A DNA stretch of 64,000 nt from Pontibacter mangrovi (GTDB lineage Bacteria > Bacteroidota > Bacteroidia > Cytophagales > Hymenobacteraceae). The notes under the pieces are model-generated. The model made no database searches and was not told the origin of the DNA. It saw nothing but the letters and a program-made list of their open reading frames with translations. The stretch covers positions 62,001 through 126,000 of the forward strand of contig NZ_VFRQ01000011.1 of the NCBI RefSeq assembly GCF_006385705.1, read 5' to 3'. The position numbers and the translations under genes were made by a program. Positions 19,262 through 28,078 of this stretch are shown piece by piece (position 1 is the first letter of the stretch; every line of letters begins with the position of its first letter).

Positions 19262-19299
19262 AAAAAGAAAGGCCTCCGGTTGCGGAGGCCTTTCTTTTT
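19262..19299. terminator. Bidirectional terminator, queA / M28 peptidase
   Basis: A perfect 17-bp inverted repeat (AAAAAGAAAGGCCTCCG and its complement) around a GTTG loop, with A and T runs at the two ends. It lies between convergent genes and can serve both. Confidence 0.87.
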
Positions 19300-19337
19300 A
19301 TACTTGATATAGCTGCGCGAACCGCTTGCCAAAATTT

Positions 19338-20765
19338 TTATTTGGAAGCCTTTGCTCCTCCGCCATCCAGTCCATGCTCTGTCAGCAGATATACCAATGA
19401 GGCGATAGAAGCGGCACCCAGCTGCATCTCACGGCGGTTCACCTGCTCAAATGTATCAATTTCAGTGTGGTGGTAGTCGAAGTAGCGCTGTGAGTCTGGC
19501 TTAAAGCCGATCAGGGCAACAGAGCCCTGGCCTTTCAGCGGACCAATATCGGCGCCTCCATAGCCCGGACCGATCTCGTGCAGGCCGTAGGGCGCCAGCA
19601 GCGGCTTCCAGGCAAGCACTGCCTGCAGCTGCTCTTTAGAGCCATCCAGCCCGAAGCCGCGCGGCGTGAACCCACCGGCATCAGACTCAATGGCGGCAAC
19701 GTGTTTCTCGCCTCTGGCTTTGGCCAGCTCTGCATACTTCGTTCCGCCGCGCAAGCCGTTCTCCTCGTTCATAAACAAAACAGCGCGCACCGTGCGCTTC
19801 GGCTTTATGCCCAGCTCGTTAAACAGCCGCAGCACCTCCACCGACTGCATACAGCCTGTGCCGTCGTCGTGTGCGCCCTCGCCTAAATCCCAGGAATCCA
19901 GGTGGCCACCCACTACCACAATTTCGTCGGGCTTTTCAGAGCCTTTAATTTCGCCGATCACGTTGTAAGAAAGCACGTCCGGCAGGGTTTCGGATGTCAT
20001 GCGCATGTAGAACTTCAGCTCAGAATCTTCCTTCAGCAGGCTGCTTAGCTGTTCTGCATCTACCGTACTGATGGCCGCCGCCGGTATCTTTTCCACGTCA
20101 TCCTGGTAGCGGGTGCTGCCCGTGTGGGCTATTGTCTGGTAATCGTTCGTCATGGAGCGCACCAGTACACCCACCGCACCCAGCTTAGCCGCTGCCACCG
20201 GGCCGCCGCCACGCTGGTCCACAGCCCCGCCATACGCAGATCCTGTCTGGATCAGGGTATTATCAAAAGGCCGGTTGAAGAACACGATCTTGCCCTTCAC
20301 CTTTTTCTTGCCCAGCTTCTCCAGCTCTTCAAAGCTCTTTACTTCTACCACTTCTGCGCTAAGGCCCTGCTTGCCTGTGCCCACCGAGCCACCCAGGGCC
20401 ACAATGTGCATGTCCACGTTGCCCAGAAGCCTGGAGTTGGTAACGCGGCCGATCTCTTTCTCGCCACGCACCCAATGCGGCACCATCACCTCCTGCAGGT
20501 ATACCGTGTCCAGGTCCATTTTCTCCATCAGCTGGCGGCTCCACTCCACGGCTGCCGCGGCCTGCGGTGATCCGCTCAGGCGAGCGCCTATCTGCTTGGT
20601 CAGGTAGCGCAGGTTCTCATAGCTCTCGAAGCTGGTGAGAGCGTTGTCGTAAATCTTTTTGATAGTGGCTGAGTCTTGCGCATACTGCTGCTGGGCCATG
20701 GCCGGCAGGGTAAGCGCTGCAGCCGCCGCCGTTAGCAGGCAGCGTAAGTTCCTTGTGTTAAACAT
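19338..20765 (-). CDS. M28 family zinc metallopeptidase, secreted
   Basis: 475 residues with a signal peptide (about 25 residues, ending LPAMAQ). A PA-like insert (residues about 110-250) precedes the peptidase domain. Zinc ligands and catalytic residues of M28 are visible: GGHLDSWDLGEGAHDDGTGC (His, Asp), FMNEENGLRGG (catalytic Glu, metal Glu), ESDAGG (Asp) and HHTEIDTF (His). It is probably an exported aminopeptidase or carboxypeptidase (the family includes glutamate carboxypeptidase-like enzymes); the substrate is not predictable. It is convergent with queA and shares its terminator. Confidence 0.92.
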   Translation of the reverse strand: MFNTRNLRCLLTAAAAALTLPAMAQQQYAQDSATIKKIYDNALTSFESYENLRYLTKQIGARLSGSPQAAAAVEWSRQLMEKMDLDTVYLQEVMVPHWVRGEKEIGRVTNSRLLGNVDMHIVALGGSVGTGKQGLSAEVVEVKSFEELEKLGKKKVKGKIVFFNRPFDNTLIQTGSAYGGAVDQRGGGPVAAAKLGAVGVLVRSMTNDYQTIAHTGSTRYQDDVEKIPAAAISTVDAEQLSSLLKEDSELKFYMRMTSETLPDVLSYNVIGEIKGSEKPDEIVVVGGHLDSWDLGEGAHDDGTGCMQSVEVLRLFNELGIKPKRTVRAVLFMNEENGLRGGTKYAELAKARGEKHVAAIESDAGGFTPRGFGLDGSKEQLQAVLAWKPLLAPYGLHEIGPGYGGADIGPLKGQGSVALIGFKPDSQRYFDYHHTEIDTFEQVNRREMQLGAASIASLVYLLTEHGLDGGGAKASK

Positions 20766-21179
20766 CTTTATAACTTAGGTGAAATAAGGTATAGTTAGCG
20801 GGCTTTAATTTAAGGATTTTATTTCAGAGATGCTTGGTTAAGGCGTAACAGATAACCTTCTCTAGCGCAAGCGTCCGCTTGTGCTTTGCCGCCGCTTCCT
20901 GCAACTAGAGCCAAGCTATCTTTTCTGGCCGCTGTTCATCCATAGTCTTACAAATCTAAAGTTTCATCTCATACTCGGCTCCCTCCAAGGCCGGGAGGCC
21001 TCGTCTTCCCGCATCGCGCTGTCTACATTTCCTTTGCTCCTGCGTCGCAATGCCTTCGGCACCGGAAATCTAGAAGGCGCTCTTTTTCGAGGGCCCCTAC
21101 CCCCACGGAAAGGCTGGGATCAGGTTCGATAGCTACCGTTTTATCATCTCGACCTTCAGGAGAGATTTCTTAGTATCCC

Positions 21180-21300
21180 CGATAGATCTCTCGCGCTGCT
21201 CGAGATGACAGAGTATAATTCCCCTCCTCGGAGGGGTAGGGGTGGGTTAATCGTCTTCAGAAATTTGCCTCCTTAGGCAAGGAGGGGCCAGGGGTGGTTT
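21180..21300. repeat. Palindromic intergenic repeats
   Basis: Two neighbouring hairpins with related arms: CCCCTCC-TC-GGAGGGG (21221-21236) followed by TAGGGGTGGGTT, and CCTCCTT-AGGC-AAGGAGG (21268-21285) followed by GGGCCAGGGGTGG. The stem-plus-GGGGTGG arrangement occurs twice, which suggests two copies of one dispersed element. The stretch before it (GATAGATCTC...CGAGATGACAG) also looks like intergenic repeat sequence. Confidence 0.6.
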
Positions 21301-21352
21301 GACAGGGCTGAGTAGGAGTTAATTCCCCTCGACCAGTACTACTATTCAACAA

Positions 21353-21386
21353 AAAGGAGCAACAGCTTTTCTGCCATTGCTCCTTT
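21353..21386 (-). terminator. Rho-independent terminator
   Basis: A perfect 10-bp stem AAAGGAGCAA/TTGCTCCTTT with a 14-base loop. On the minus strand it is followed by TTG after a run of Ts. It lies 54 bases beyond the stop of the membrane-protein gene at 21441. Confidence 0.7.
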
Positions 21387-21440
21387 CTCTTTATACTTCG
21401 ATCAGCTTTACTTCATCAGCGTCTTGCTGTAGCATAAACT

Positions 21441-21950
21441 TTACTCAAGCACCGGCTGGCTATAATAAACTAACTTATTGACTCTTGGCTGGAGAACCCA
21501 GATACAGAAAGGCCAAAAGACAATCATAAAGAAGGTACCAACATATTCTGCAGCTTTTGCCTCTCTTTTTAGCTCAGCGGAGCACAGCACCTTAGCGGGA
21601 AAAGCGACAACGTGTACCATCGCATACAACAAGTATAGAGCTGGCAACGCGTAAATCCCTGTAAAATGAACATCCGGTTTACCTGTTAGCACCAGGGCAA
21701 CCAAAGCAACCGCGGCCAACAAGAAGCAGTTAAGCACAAACAGAGTATAACTTAATTCTACTTTCCGAGGGAGGTAATCATAGAGCTGGTGGCCATAGAG
21801 AAGCAGCATCGATAAAAACAGCAGATATCCTGCTGTCACACATGCCTGGGTCACGGCAGGGTTATCCGTGTAGGAAAAGTTATTCAGAAGCTGGATAAAC
21901 AACAGAATAAGAAAGACCTGCCAGTGCTTTAGCCGCAAAATTACAGACAT
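21441..21950 (-). CDS. Uncharacterised four-helix membrane protein
   Basis: 169 residues from the ATG at 21950 (a TTG lies one codon upstream). Four hydrophobic segments are visible: about 10-24, 37-55, 68-88 and 97-115, plus a last one near 140-155 (GTFFMIVFWPFCIWVLQP). The C-terminal pattern EYVGTFFMIVFWPFCIWVLQP followed by RVN recurs in unannotated Bacteroidota membrane proteins, as I recall, but I cannot name a function. It starts 27 bases after the stop of the DUF1028 gene on the same strand and may be co-transcribed with it. Confidence 0.75.
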   Translation of the reverse strand: MSVILRLKHWQVFLILLFIQLLNNFSYTDNPAVTQACVTAGYLLFLSMLLLYGHQLYDYLPRKVELSYTLFVLNCFLLAAVALVALVLTGKPDVHFTGIYALPALYLLYAMVHVVAFPAKVLCSAELKREAKAAEYVGTFFMIVFWPFCIWVLQPRVNKLVYYSQPVLE

Positions 21951-21977
21951 CAAACTTAATTTGAGTGGTGAAGAGAC

Positions 21978-22973
21978 TTACTTCAGCAGCTTTTGCATCT
22001 GCTGCTTGCTTACATCCAGTAGGCCAACCTCTGGTAGGCGGCTGGTGAGCTCGCGCCAGTTCGGGTCTTTCTTGTATACTTCACTCAGGATTTTGGCAGC
22101 TTCGTCGGTTTTGCCGCTGTTGGCCAGCCCAATGGCGTGCCAGTACTTCATCTCCAGGTTGTTCGGGAACATAGCCTCTGCCTTGCCATACTCTTCCATC
22201 GCCTGCTGCATCTGCCCTTTCTCGATGGCCAGGTCACCGGCGTTCATGTGCTCGTATGCCCGAAAAACCTTTAGCAGGCGCTCCAGTTCCTCCAGCGGCT
22301 GCTCGCTGTCGTCTACGCGTAGGTCTATTGTTCTGCCCTCCCAGGGCTCTGTTTTCTGCCCCGGCACCACTACCAGCGCCGCCGACTGCCGCCCCCGTAT
22401 ATCGCCGCCCTCGCGCTCAGCGGCCTTCAGGGCCAGCAGTACCCGCTCGGCCAGCGGCTGCCCCTCGCTCTTTTCAAAGGCTTTGGCCATGGCCGGCCAT
22501 ACTTTGTCGGTCAGCATCATGTTGGCCTGCACCGAAAAGTTTTTGCCGGTAATATGCCCAGCGTAGCGGATGCACTTGTCGCCGGTATGGGTGGCCACGT
22601 TGCCTTTGGCATCCAGTATCGCTACCTGCCGCATCTCCCGGGCCTCATCTTCCGCCAGTAGTATCTTCAGCGCCTCTTCCGGGCTTTTGCCTTCTTTTAA
22701 CAGCGCCAGCCCGCGCGGGCCAAACGATTTGTTCGTGAACGACTGGGTAGCCACCACGCCCACGCCTGCCTCTGCCCATGGCACCGCCGTTCCCACCGAG
22801 AACCAGTGGCTCTGCACGCCAACCGCCATCTCACCGGTTTTTGGGTCGAGGGCTACAATAGAGTAAGTATGCGCCAGCGGCTCCTCAGCTTTAAAAACCT
22901 GTGCCTTGGCCGGGCCTAATGCCGCCAGTAAGGATAGTCCCATTGTTAAAAGTGTGATTTTATACTTCTTCAT
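21978..22973 (-). CDS. DUF1028 family Ntn-hydrolase-like protein with TPR tail, secreted
   Basis: 331 residues with a signal peptide (MKKYKITLLTMGLSLLAALG, cut near AKA). Residues about 35-230 match DUF1028: HTYSIVALDPKTGEMAVGVQ, VGVVATQSFTN, LALLKEGKSPEEALKILL, RQVAILDAKGNVATHTG and DIRGRQSAALVVV. The family has an Ntn-hydrolase-like fold, and its substrate is unknown. Residues about 255-325 form TPR-like helices (AGDLAIEKGQMQQAMEEYGK). The likely location is the periplasm. Confidence 0.88.
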   Translation of the reverse strand: MKKYKITLLTMGLSLLAALGPAKAQVFKAEEPLAHTYSIVALDPKTGEMAVGVQSHWFSVGTAVPWAEAGVGVVATQSFTNKSFGPRGLALLKEGKSPEEALKILLAEDEAREMRQVAILDAKGNVATHTGDKCIRYAGHITGKNFSVQANMMLTDKVWPAMAKAFEKSEGQPLAERVLLALKAAEREGGDIRGRQSAALVVVPGQKTEPWEGRTIDLRVDDSEQPLEELERLLKVFRAYEHMNAGDLAIEKGQMQQAMEEYGKAEAMFPNNLEMKYWHAIGLANSGKTDEAAKILSEVYKKDPNWRELTSRLPEVGLLDVSKQQMQKLLK

Positions 22974-23227
22974 GCAGCTTTATACTTTAGTTGTCGAATA
23001 TGCGTTTGCACTGGCAACGGCCTATTGGCAGGAGGCGATTAAACCTACTTCCTAAGCGGCACGCTCCAGCCTGATAATCAGCCTAAAGCAAATATAGCTT
23101 TTTATACGTTTAGGCGCCGACTTTCTTCCGCCACAACTTCCGTAAAGAATAGTAGTATAACTATGTATGAAGCCACGCTTACCTTCTGCGGATGCAACTG
23201 CCCGCCGCTTTTAACCCTTTTTTATAC

Positions 23228-24034
23228 ATGAAGAATTTACCAAAGAACAATAAGATTGAGAAAATGGCCATGCTCATTGACGGCGACAACGCGCAGCCCA
23301 GCCTGATTGTGAAGCTGATGGCCGAAGCCGGCAAGTATGGTGCCCCCACCATCCGCCGCATCTACGGCGACTGGACTACCCCGCAAATGAACGGCTGGAA
23401 AGACTGCCTGAACAACCACGCCATACAGCCCATCCAGCAGTTCCGCTACACCGTCGGGAAAAACGCCACCGACAGCGCCCTTATCATCGACGCCATGGAC
23501 CTGCTCCACTCCGGCCTGGTGGATGGCTTCTGCATCGTCTCCTCCGACAGCGACTACACCCGCCTGGCCACCCGCATCCGGGAAGAGGGTATTTTTGTGA
23601 TGGGCATTGGCCAGCGCAAAACGCCCAAGCCTTTTGTAAACGCCTGCAACGTGTTCATCTTCACTGAGAACCTGACCGACGACATAGACGAAAAAATAGA
23701 CCAGGCAGAGAAATCCGGCGAAAACGGCAGCAGTCATCAGCGCCCCAACCCCCTGCCGCTGCTTAAAGAAGCCTTTGCCATGTCGGCTGATGAGGATGGA
23801 TGGGCACATTTAGGCCTGATGGGCAGCAACCTGCGCCAGCTGGACCCCAGCTTCGACCCGCGCACCTTTGGCTATGGGCAGCTGCTGCAGCTCATCAACG
23901 CCTACAAGGAGATTTTCACCATCCGCAAAGAAGAAGACAAGGGCCGCTCAGCCGTTTACATCAAGCGAAAGGAAAAGCGCCGCCGCCCCGCCCGCAAAAA
24001 AACCGCTGCAGAGGCCGCCCCGGAAAAAGGCTGA
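23228..24034 (+). CDS. NYN-domain protein with OST-HTH/LOTUS domain
   Basis: 268 residues from the ATG at 23228. The frame opens upstream at 23192, but family similarity starts around MAMLIDGDNAQPS. Residues about 12-150 are a NYN (PIN-like) nuclease domain with the acidic residues LIDGDNA, NATDSALIIDAMDLL and IVSSDSDYTRLA, which suggests metal-dependent RNA cleavage. Residues about 175-250 (PLPLLKEAFAMSADEDGWAH, TFGYGQLLQLINAYKEIF) fit an OST-HTH/LOTUS RNA-binding domain. The tail is very basic (KRKEKRRRPARKKT). Similar proteins are called DUF88 or LabA-like; the biological role is unknown. The ATG at 23264 is a possible alternative start. Confidence 0.85.
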   Translation: MKNLPKNNKIEKMAMLIDGDNAQPSLIVKLMAEAGKYGAPTIRRIYGDWTTPQMNGWKDCLNNHAIQPIQQFRYTVGKNATDSALIIDAMDLLHSGLVDGFCIVSSDSDYTRLATRIREEGIFVMGIGQRKTPKPFVNACNVFIFTENLTDDIDEKIDQAEKSGENGSSHQRPNPLPLLKEAFAMSADEDGWAHLGLMGSNLRQLDPSFDPRTFGYGQLLQLINAYKEIFTIRKEEDKGRSAVYIKRKEKRRRPARKKTAAEAAPEKG

Positions 24035-24057
24035 GCAAAGCTGAAAGTATAAAAATG

Positions 24058-24086
24058 GCCTGAGGTGCAGCAGCTTTACCTCAGGC
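24058..24086 (+). terminator. Possible terminator after NYN gene
   Basis: A 9-bp stem GCCTGAGGT/ACCTCAGGC lies 24 bases after the stop codon. There is no T-run after it, so termination is uncertain. Confidence 0.35.
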
Positions 24087-24177
24087 TGTAGTTCCCCCTC
24101 TTAACCTATATACAACATAGCTGTAACGCTGCGGTAATCTTTGCCCTGTACTTTTGTGGCCACTACTACAGCAACCT

Positions 24178-24804
24178 ATGGAATTGGTACTGGCTACTTT
24201 TACAGCGCTTTTCACGGTCGTGAATCCCTTTGGCGCGATGCCTGTGTTTATCACCCTCACCCAGGACGACTCGGCCGGCAACCGGAATCAGCAGGCTTTG
24301 CGGGCCTGCATCTACATGGCGCTTATCCTTTCAGTCTTTTTCCTGGCGGGGCAGTACGTGCTCAACTTCTTCGGGATAGGCCTGGCAGACATTCGCATTG
24401 CCGGTGGCTTGATGATCATGCGGGCGGGCTTCGGGTTGCTCACCAGCAAAGCGCACCGGGGCAAGAAAGTATCCAAAGGGGTACTGAAAGAGGGGCTGGA
24501 GAAGGATGACATCTCTTTCACGCCGCTGGCGATGCCCATGCTCTCGGGTCCGGGCTCCATTGCCGTCAGTATCGGCATGTTCACCTCTGCCCTCTCCTAC
24601 TCCGATATCAGCCTTATACTTGCCTCTATCTCCCTGGTAGCAGGGGTTACCTTTGTCATACTTGTTTTTTCGCACCAACTGGTGAGTTACCTGGGCAAAG
24701 CCGGTCTTTCGGCGCTTTCGCGCATCATGGGCTTTATCGTACTTTCCATCGGGGTAAATTTTGTGAGCACGGGGATTCTTGCCTTGTTTTTCGGAGGCAG
24801 GTAA
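24178..24804 (+). CDS. MarC family inner-membrane protein
   Basis: 208 residues with six hydrophobic segments. Typical features are the opening [33 protein letters not shown], and [19 protein letters not shown] in the middle (the family's conserved MPxLxGPGxI motif). The family was once linked to multiple antibiotic resistance, but that is not supported; it is predicted to be a transporter of unknown substrate. The start at 24178 is chosen over 24154 because similarity begins at [17 protein letters not shown] sequence at 24149-24156 could be a -7 box, but it also overlaps the window-wide TACTT motif. Confidence 0.88.
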   Translation: MELVLATFTALFTVVNPFGAMPVFITLTQDDSAGNRNQQALRACIYMALILSVFFLAGQYVLNFFGIGLADIRIAGGLMIMRAGFGLLTSKAHRGKKVSKGVLKEGLEKDDISFTPLAMPMLSGPGSIAVSIGMFTSALSYSDISLILASISLVAGVTFVILVFSHQLVSYLGKAGLSALSRIMGFIVLSIGVNFVSTGILALFFGGR

Positions 24805-24959
24805 GGTATACGCTCTTGCTTCGCAATGCCAGGTGCCTTCCATGCCAAACCCAACCACATAGCGCAAAGCACAGTACAAGTCCTTTAACGCCATTTACAA
24901 CTTTAACCGCTGCCTTGTTGATGATAACAATCATCTTCCGGGAGTCGGTATTTTTAACG

Positions 24960-24967
24960 TATCTTTG
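24960..24967 (+). promoter_or_regulatory. Candidate -7 box giving a leaderless hemE transcript
   Basis: TATCTTTG matches TAnnTTTG and ends only 4 bases before the hemE ATG at 24972. Transcription would then begin at or within a base or two of the start codon. No -33 TTG is visible at 17-23 bases. Confidence 0.35.
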
Positions 24968-24971
24968 TGCC

Positions 24972-26012
24972 ATGCAACTGAAGAACGACCTGCTTTTGAG
25001 AGCTGCGCGGGGTGAAGCCGTGGAGCGAACCCCTGTTTGGCTGATGCGCCAGGCTGGCCGCATTTTGCCGGAATACCGCGCCGTGCGCGAGAGCCTGAGC
25101 GGCTTTAAGGAACTGGTAGAGACACCGGAGCTAGCCGCCGAGGTGACCATACAGCCCGTGGACATTCTGGACGTGGACGCCGCCATTATTTTCTCGGATA
25201 TTCTGGTAGTGCCCGAGGCCATGGGCTGCACCTATGAAATGATAGAGAAGCGCGGCCCCATCTTCCCGAAAACGGTGCGCACCGAAGAGGATCTGAAGAA
25301 GCTGCGCGTGGCCGACCCGCACGAGCACCTGCACTATGTGCTGGATGCCATCAAGGTGACCAAAAGAGCCCTGAACGGCCGTGTGCCGCTCATCGGTTTT
25401 GCCGGCGCCCCCTGGACAATCCTGGCCTACATGGTGGAAGGCAGCGGCTCCAAAACGTTCTCGCATGCACGTGGCATGCTGTATACCAACCCTAAGCTGG
25501 CGCATCAGCTGCTCCGCATGATCACCGACACCACCATTGCTTACCTGAAGGCGCAGGTGGAGGCAGGTGCCAACCTCATCCAGGTGTTTGACTCGTGGGC
25601 GGGCATACTTTCGCCGGCGCACTACCGTGAGTTTGCGCTGCCCTACATCTCAGAGATCTGCAACGCCATCCGCAACGTGCCGGTAACGGTGTTTGCCAAA
25701 GGCGCATTTTTTGCCCTGGAGGATTTCAGCAAGCTCAACTGCGAAACCATTGGCCTGGACTGGAACATGGAGGTGGGCAAGGCCCGCCAGCAGGTTGGCC
25801 CGAACAAAACCTTGCAGGGCAACATGGACCCATGCCTGCTCTACAGCTCTTTTGAGACCATCCAGGAGGAGACAATTAAAATGCTGAAGGAGTTTGGCCC
25901 GCAGCGCCACATCGCCAACCTGGGCCACGGCGTTTACCCCGACACCGACCCGGAGAAAGTGAAATGCTTTGTGCAGACGGTGAAGGAGTTCAGCCCGATC
26001 ATAGAGGGTTAA
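24972..26012 (+). CDS. hemE: Uroporphyrinogen decarboxylase HemE
   Basis: 346 residues, the normal length. HemE decarboxylates the four acetate side chains of uroporphyrinogen III to give coproporphyrinogen III in haem synthesis. Signatures: [16 protein letters not shown] near the N-terminus (with the invariant Arg residues), [43 protein letters not shown], and [16 protein letters not shown] with DTDPE at the end. The frame is open upstream to 24816, but that extension has no similarity to the family, so I start at MQLKND (24972). No other haem gene is nearby. Confidence 0.96.
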   Translation: MQLKNDLLLRAARGEAVERTPVWLMRQAGRILPEYRAVRESLSGFKELVETPELAAEVTIQPVDILDVDAAIIFSDILVVPEAMGCTYEMIEKRGPIFPKTVRTEEDLKKLRVADPHEHLHYVLDAIKVTKRALNGRVPLIGFAGAPWTILAYMVEGSGSKTFSHARGMLYTNPKLAHQLLRMITDTTIAYLKAQVEAGANLIQVFDSWAGILSPAHYREFALPYISEICNAIRNVPVTVFAKGAFFALEDFSKLNCETIGLDWNMEVGKARQQVGPNKTLQGNMDPCLLYSSFETIQEETIKMLKEFGPQRHIANLGHGVYPDTDPEKVKCFVQTVKEFSPIIEG

Positions 26013-26066
26013 AAATTAGAAAGTGAAGTATAATTTTTGACTTTATACTTACCCATATCAAAAAAG

Positions 26067-26099
26067 AAAGGTCCGGCTGTAGAACACAACCGGACCTTT
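26067..26099. terminator. Bidirectional terminator, hemE / trkH
   Basis: A perfect 10-bp stem AAAGGTCCGG/CCGGACCTTT with T-runs on both sides, placed between convergent genes. Confidence 0.87.
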
Positions 26100-26137
26100 T
26101 TGCTTTTCAGAAGGACTGTATAACTTCCATATTTCTC

Positions 26138-27937
26138 TTACCCCACCACCAGGTGCGTGGCAGGGTACTTGTATGCCACAGAACTGGCACGGGTACTCAG
26201 GGCCAGTGCAAGGGTCAGAGTACCCACCCTGCCCAGGTACATCGATAGGATGATGACTGATTTGCCCACATCCGATAAACCGGCCGTAATGCCTGTGCTA
26301 AGGCCAACCGTGGCAAAGGCCGACACCTGCTCAAAGGCCAGTTTCATGATGTCGAACTGCGAATCGGAGATGGAAAGTATGAAGATGAAAATGATGTTGA
26401 GCACCGCGGCAAAAGTGAACACCGAAAAAGCTTTGTAAGCCACAGAGTGCGGTATGGTGCGGCGCCCGATCTCCATGTTGCGCTTGTTGCGCACCGTGGC
26501 CGAAACCGCAATAAGTATAACTGCAAAAGTGGTAGTCTTGATGCCTCCAGCCGTTGAACCCGGCGAGCCGCCGATAAACATCAGGAAGATAAACATCATC
26601 AGTGTGGGTACTGTCAGCGCTGAGATATCTACGGTGTTGAAACCTGCCGTACGCGTGGTTACAGACTGAAAGAACGACGTGACCAAGGCCTCGGCAAAGT
26701 TCATTTGCGAGAGGGTGTTAAAGTACTCCAGCAGAAAAAAGCCTATGGTGCCCACTGCCAGCAAAGTGGCGGTAGTATAAACTGTAACCCGCGTCAGCAT
26801 TTTCCAGTTACGCCAGGGTGCCCTCATGCGGCTGCGCATGGCCTGCGGCGAAAACAGGTCGATAATGGCCGGAAAGCCCAGGCCCCCAAAGATAATGAGC
26901 AGTGACAGCGTTAGGTGCAGTAAGTAGGAGAACCGCACCGGCTCTGTGTAAAGCCCTTGCGGATACAGAGAGAACCCGGCATTACAAAAGGCTGAGACGG
27001 CATGAAAAAGAGAATAGAAAATCTTGCTACCCAAATCTGTAAAGCGCACATCTGGCCCCCAGGTCAGAAAAACCATGACAGCACCGATTGCCTCTATGGT
27101 AAGGGTGAGCAGAATGAGATTTCGGAGCAGGCTTTTGGCCGTAAACAGCGACTCGCTTTCCAGCAACTCGTGCAAGGCTACGTGCTGCTTTACCCCCACG
27201 CCCTGCCGCATCAGCGAGGCAAAGAAAGAGGCAAACGTAAGAATGCCCAAGCCGCCCATCTGGATAAGCAGCAACAGCACTACCTGTCCTGCCAGCGTAA
27301 AGTATGAGCCTGGGTCCACAACCGCCAAACCTGTTACGCAGGAGGCGCTCGTGGCCATAAACAGCGCATCTATGAACCGCATACCATCCGGTGAGTTGGT
27401 CATTTTGGGCAGCATGAGCAGGCCCGAACCCAGCAGCACCAGCAGCACAAAGCTCAGCAGGAAGGTAAGCGCAGGCTTTAGCTGCAGCGTAAGCAGGTGT
27501 ACCCGCGTTTCGAGCAGCTCCACTACCAGAAACACCAGCATGAACATAGACACCAGCACCCGGTACCACTCCACGGACAGCGGGATCCCTATCCTATCGA
27601 AAAGATCATAGATGATCGGGATGTCCAGGCCATAGGTAAAGACCTGGTTAATGAACACGATCAGCATCAGAACACCCTCAAACCAGGTCCGCCGGAGAAA
27701 CTTGCGACGCTCAAAAGTATAAAGTATGCGCAGCAGGTAGATCAGAACGAAGATAGAGAAGATGCCGTCGATAGCGCGGAAGAGCATGCGCAGCATCACC
27801 GGGTCTTTCACCACTCCGTGCCCCAGCACAAGCAGTGCAATGGCCGTAAGGGTCAGCACATACGTCGTTCGGCGCATGATACTGTAGGCTCTCAGTTTAC
27901 TATCGTACAAAAACCTGTTCAGCGATTCTGTGTTCAT
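26138..27937 (-). CDS. trkH: TrkH/KtrB family potassium uptake protein
   Basis: 599 residues. Four selectivity-filter loops of the family are visible: TSASCVTGLAVVDPG, SAFCNAGFSLYP, TRTAGFNTVDIS and SAFATVGLSTGIT, together with GGSPGSTAGGIKTTT. This is the membrane subunit of a K+ (or K+/Na+) uptake system. It is longer than KtrB (about 450) because of an N-terminal part of about 140 residues with three to four additional hydrophobic segments and the basic stretch FERRKFLRRTWF. No trkA/ktrA regulatory subunit gene is adjacent, so any partner lies elsewhere. It shares a terminator region with hemE. Confidence 0.9.
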   Translation of the reverse strand: MNTESLNRFLYDSKLRAYSIMRRTTYVLTLTAIALLVLGHGVVKDPVMLRMLFRAIDGIFSIFVLIYLLRILYTFERRKFLRRTWFEGVLMLIVFINQVFTYGLDIPIIYDLFDRIGIPLSVEWYRVLVSMFMLVFLVVELLETRVHLLTLQLKPALTFLLSFVLLVLLGSGLLMLPKMTNSPDGMRFIDALFMATSASCVTGLAVVDPGSYFTLAGQVVLLLLIQMGGLGILTFASFFASLMRQGVGVKQHVALHELLESESLFTAKSLLRNLILLTLTIEAIGAVMVFLTWGPDVRFTDLGSKIFYSLFHAVSAFCNAGFSLYPQGLYTEPVRFSYLLHLTLSLLIIFGGLGFPAIIDLFSPQAMRSRMRAPWRNWKMLTRVTVYTTATLLAVGTIGFFLLEYFNTLSQMNFAEALVTSFFQSVTTRTAGFNTVDISALTVPTLMMFIFLMFIGGSPGSTAGGIKTTTFAVILIAVSATVRNKRNMEIGRRTIPHSVAYKAFSVFTFAAVLNIIFIFILSISDSQFDIMKLAFEQVSAFATVGLSTGITAGLSDVGKSVIILSMYLGRVGTLTLALALSTRASSVAYKYPATHLVVG

Positions 27938-28078
27938 GCAAATTATCAGGTTTACCCTGTGCTGCTAAGTTGTAATTTATTCTGAAGTATAGCCACGCGC
28001 GGTTTCAACGTTGTGCATACGAAGCCCGCCACTTTAAGGCCTGCACCTGCTGCCCGCGAGGGCCTAACGCACTATAGC

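Larger units (their letters stand above)
20766..21440. other. Intergenic region with dispersed-repeat sequence
   Basis: 675 bases without a credible gene. The left end carries the promoter region of the M28 gene. From about 20900 to 21310 the sequence is palindrome-rich and resembles intergenic repeat debris (see the separate repeat entry). The open frame at 20881-21132 lies in this material and is not protein-like. The right end holds a terminator. Confidence 0.6.

Noticed and set aside
20881..21132. 83-residue open frame
   Set aside because: It falls in intergenic repeat material and has no protein-like pattern.
24149..24156. TACTTTTG before marC as a promoter
   Set aside because: It is compatible with a -7 box but is confounded by the abundant TACTT word and has no -33 element, so it is not listed as a feature.
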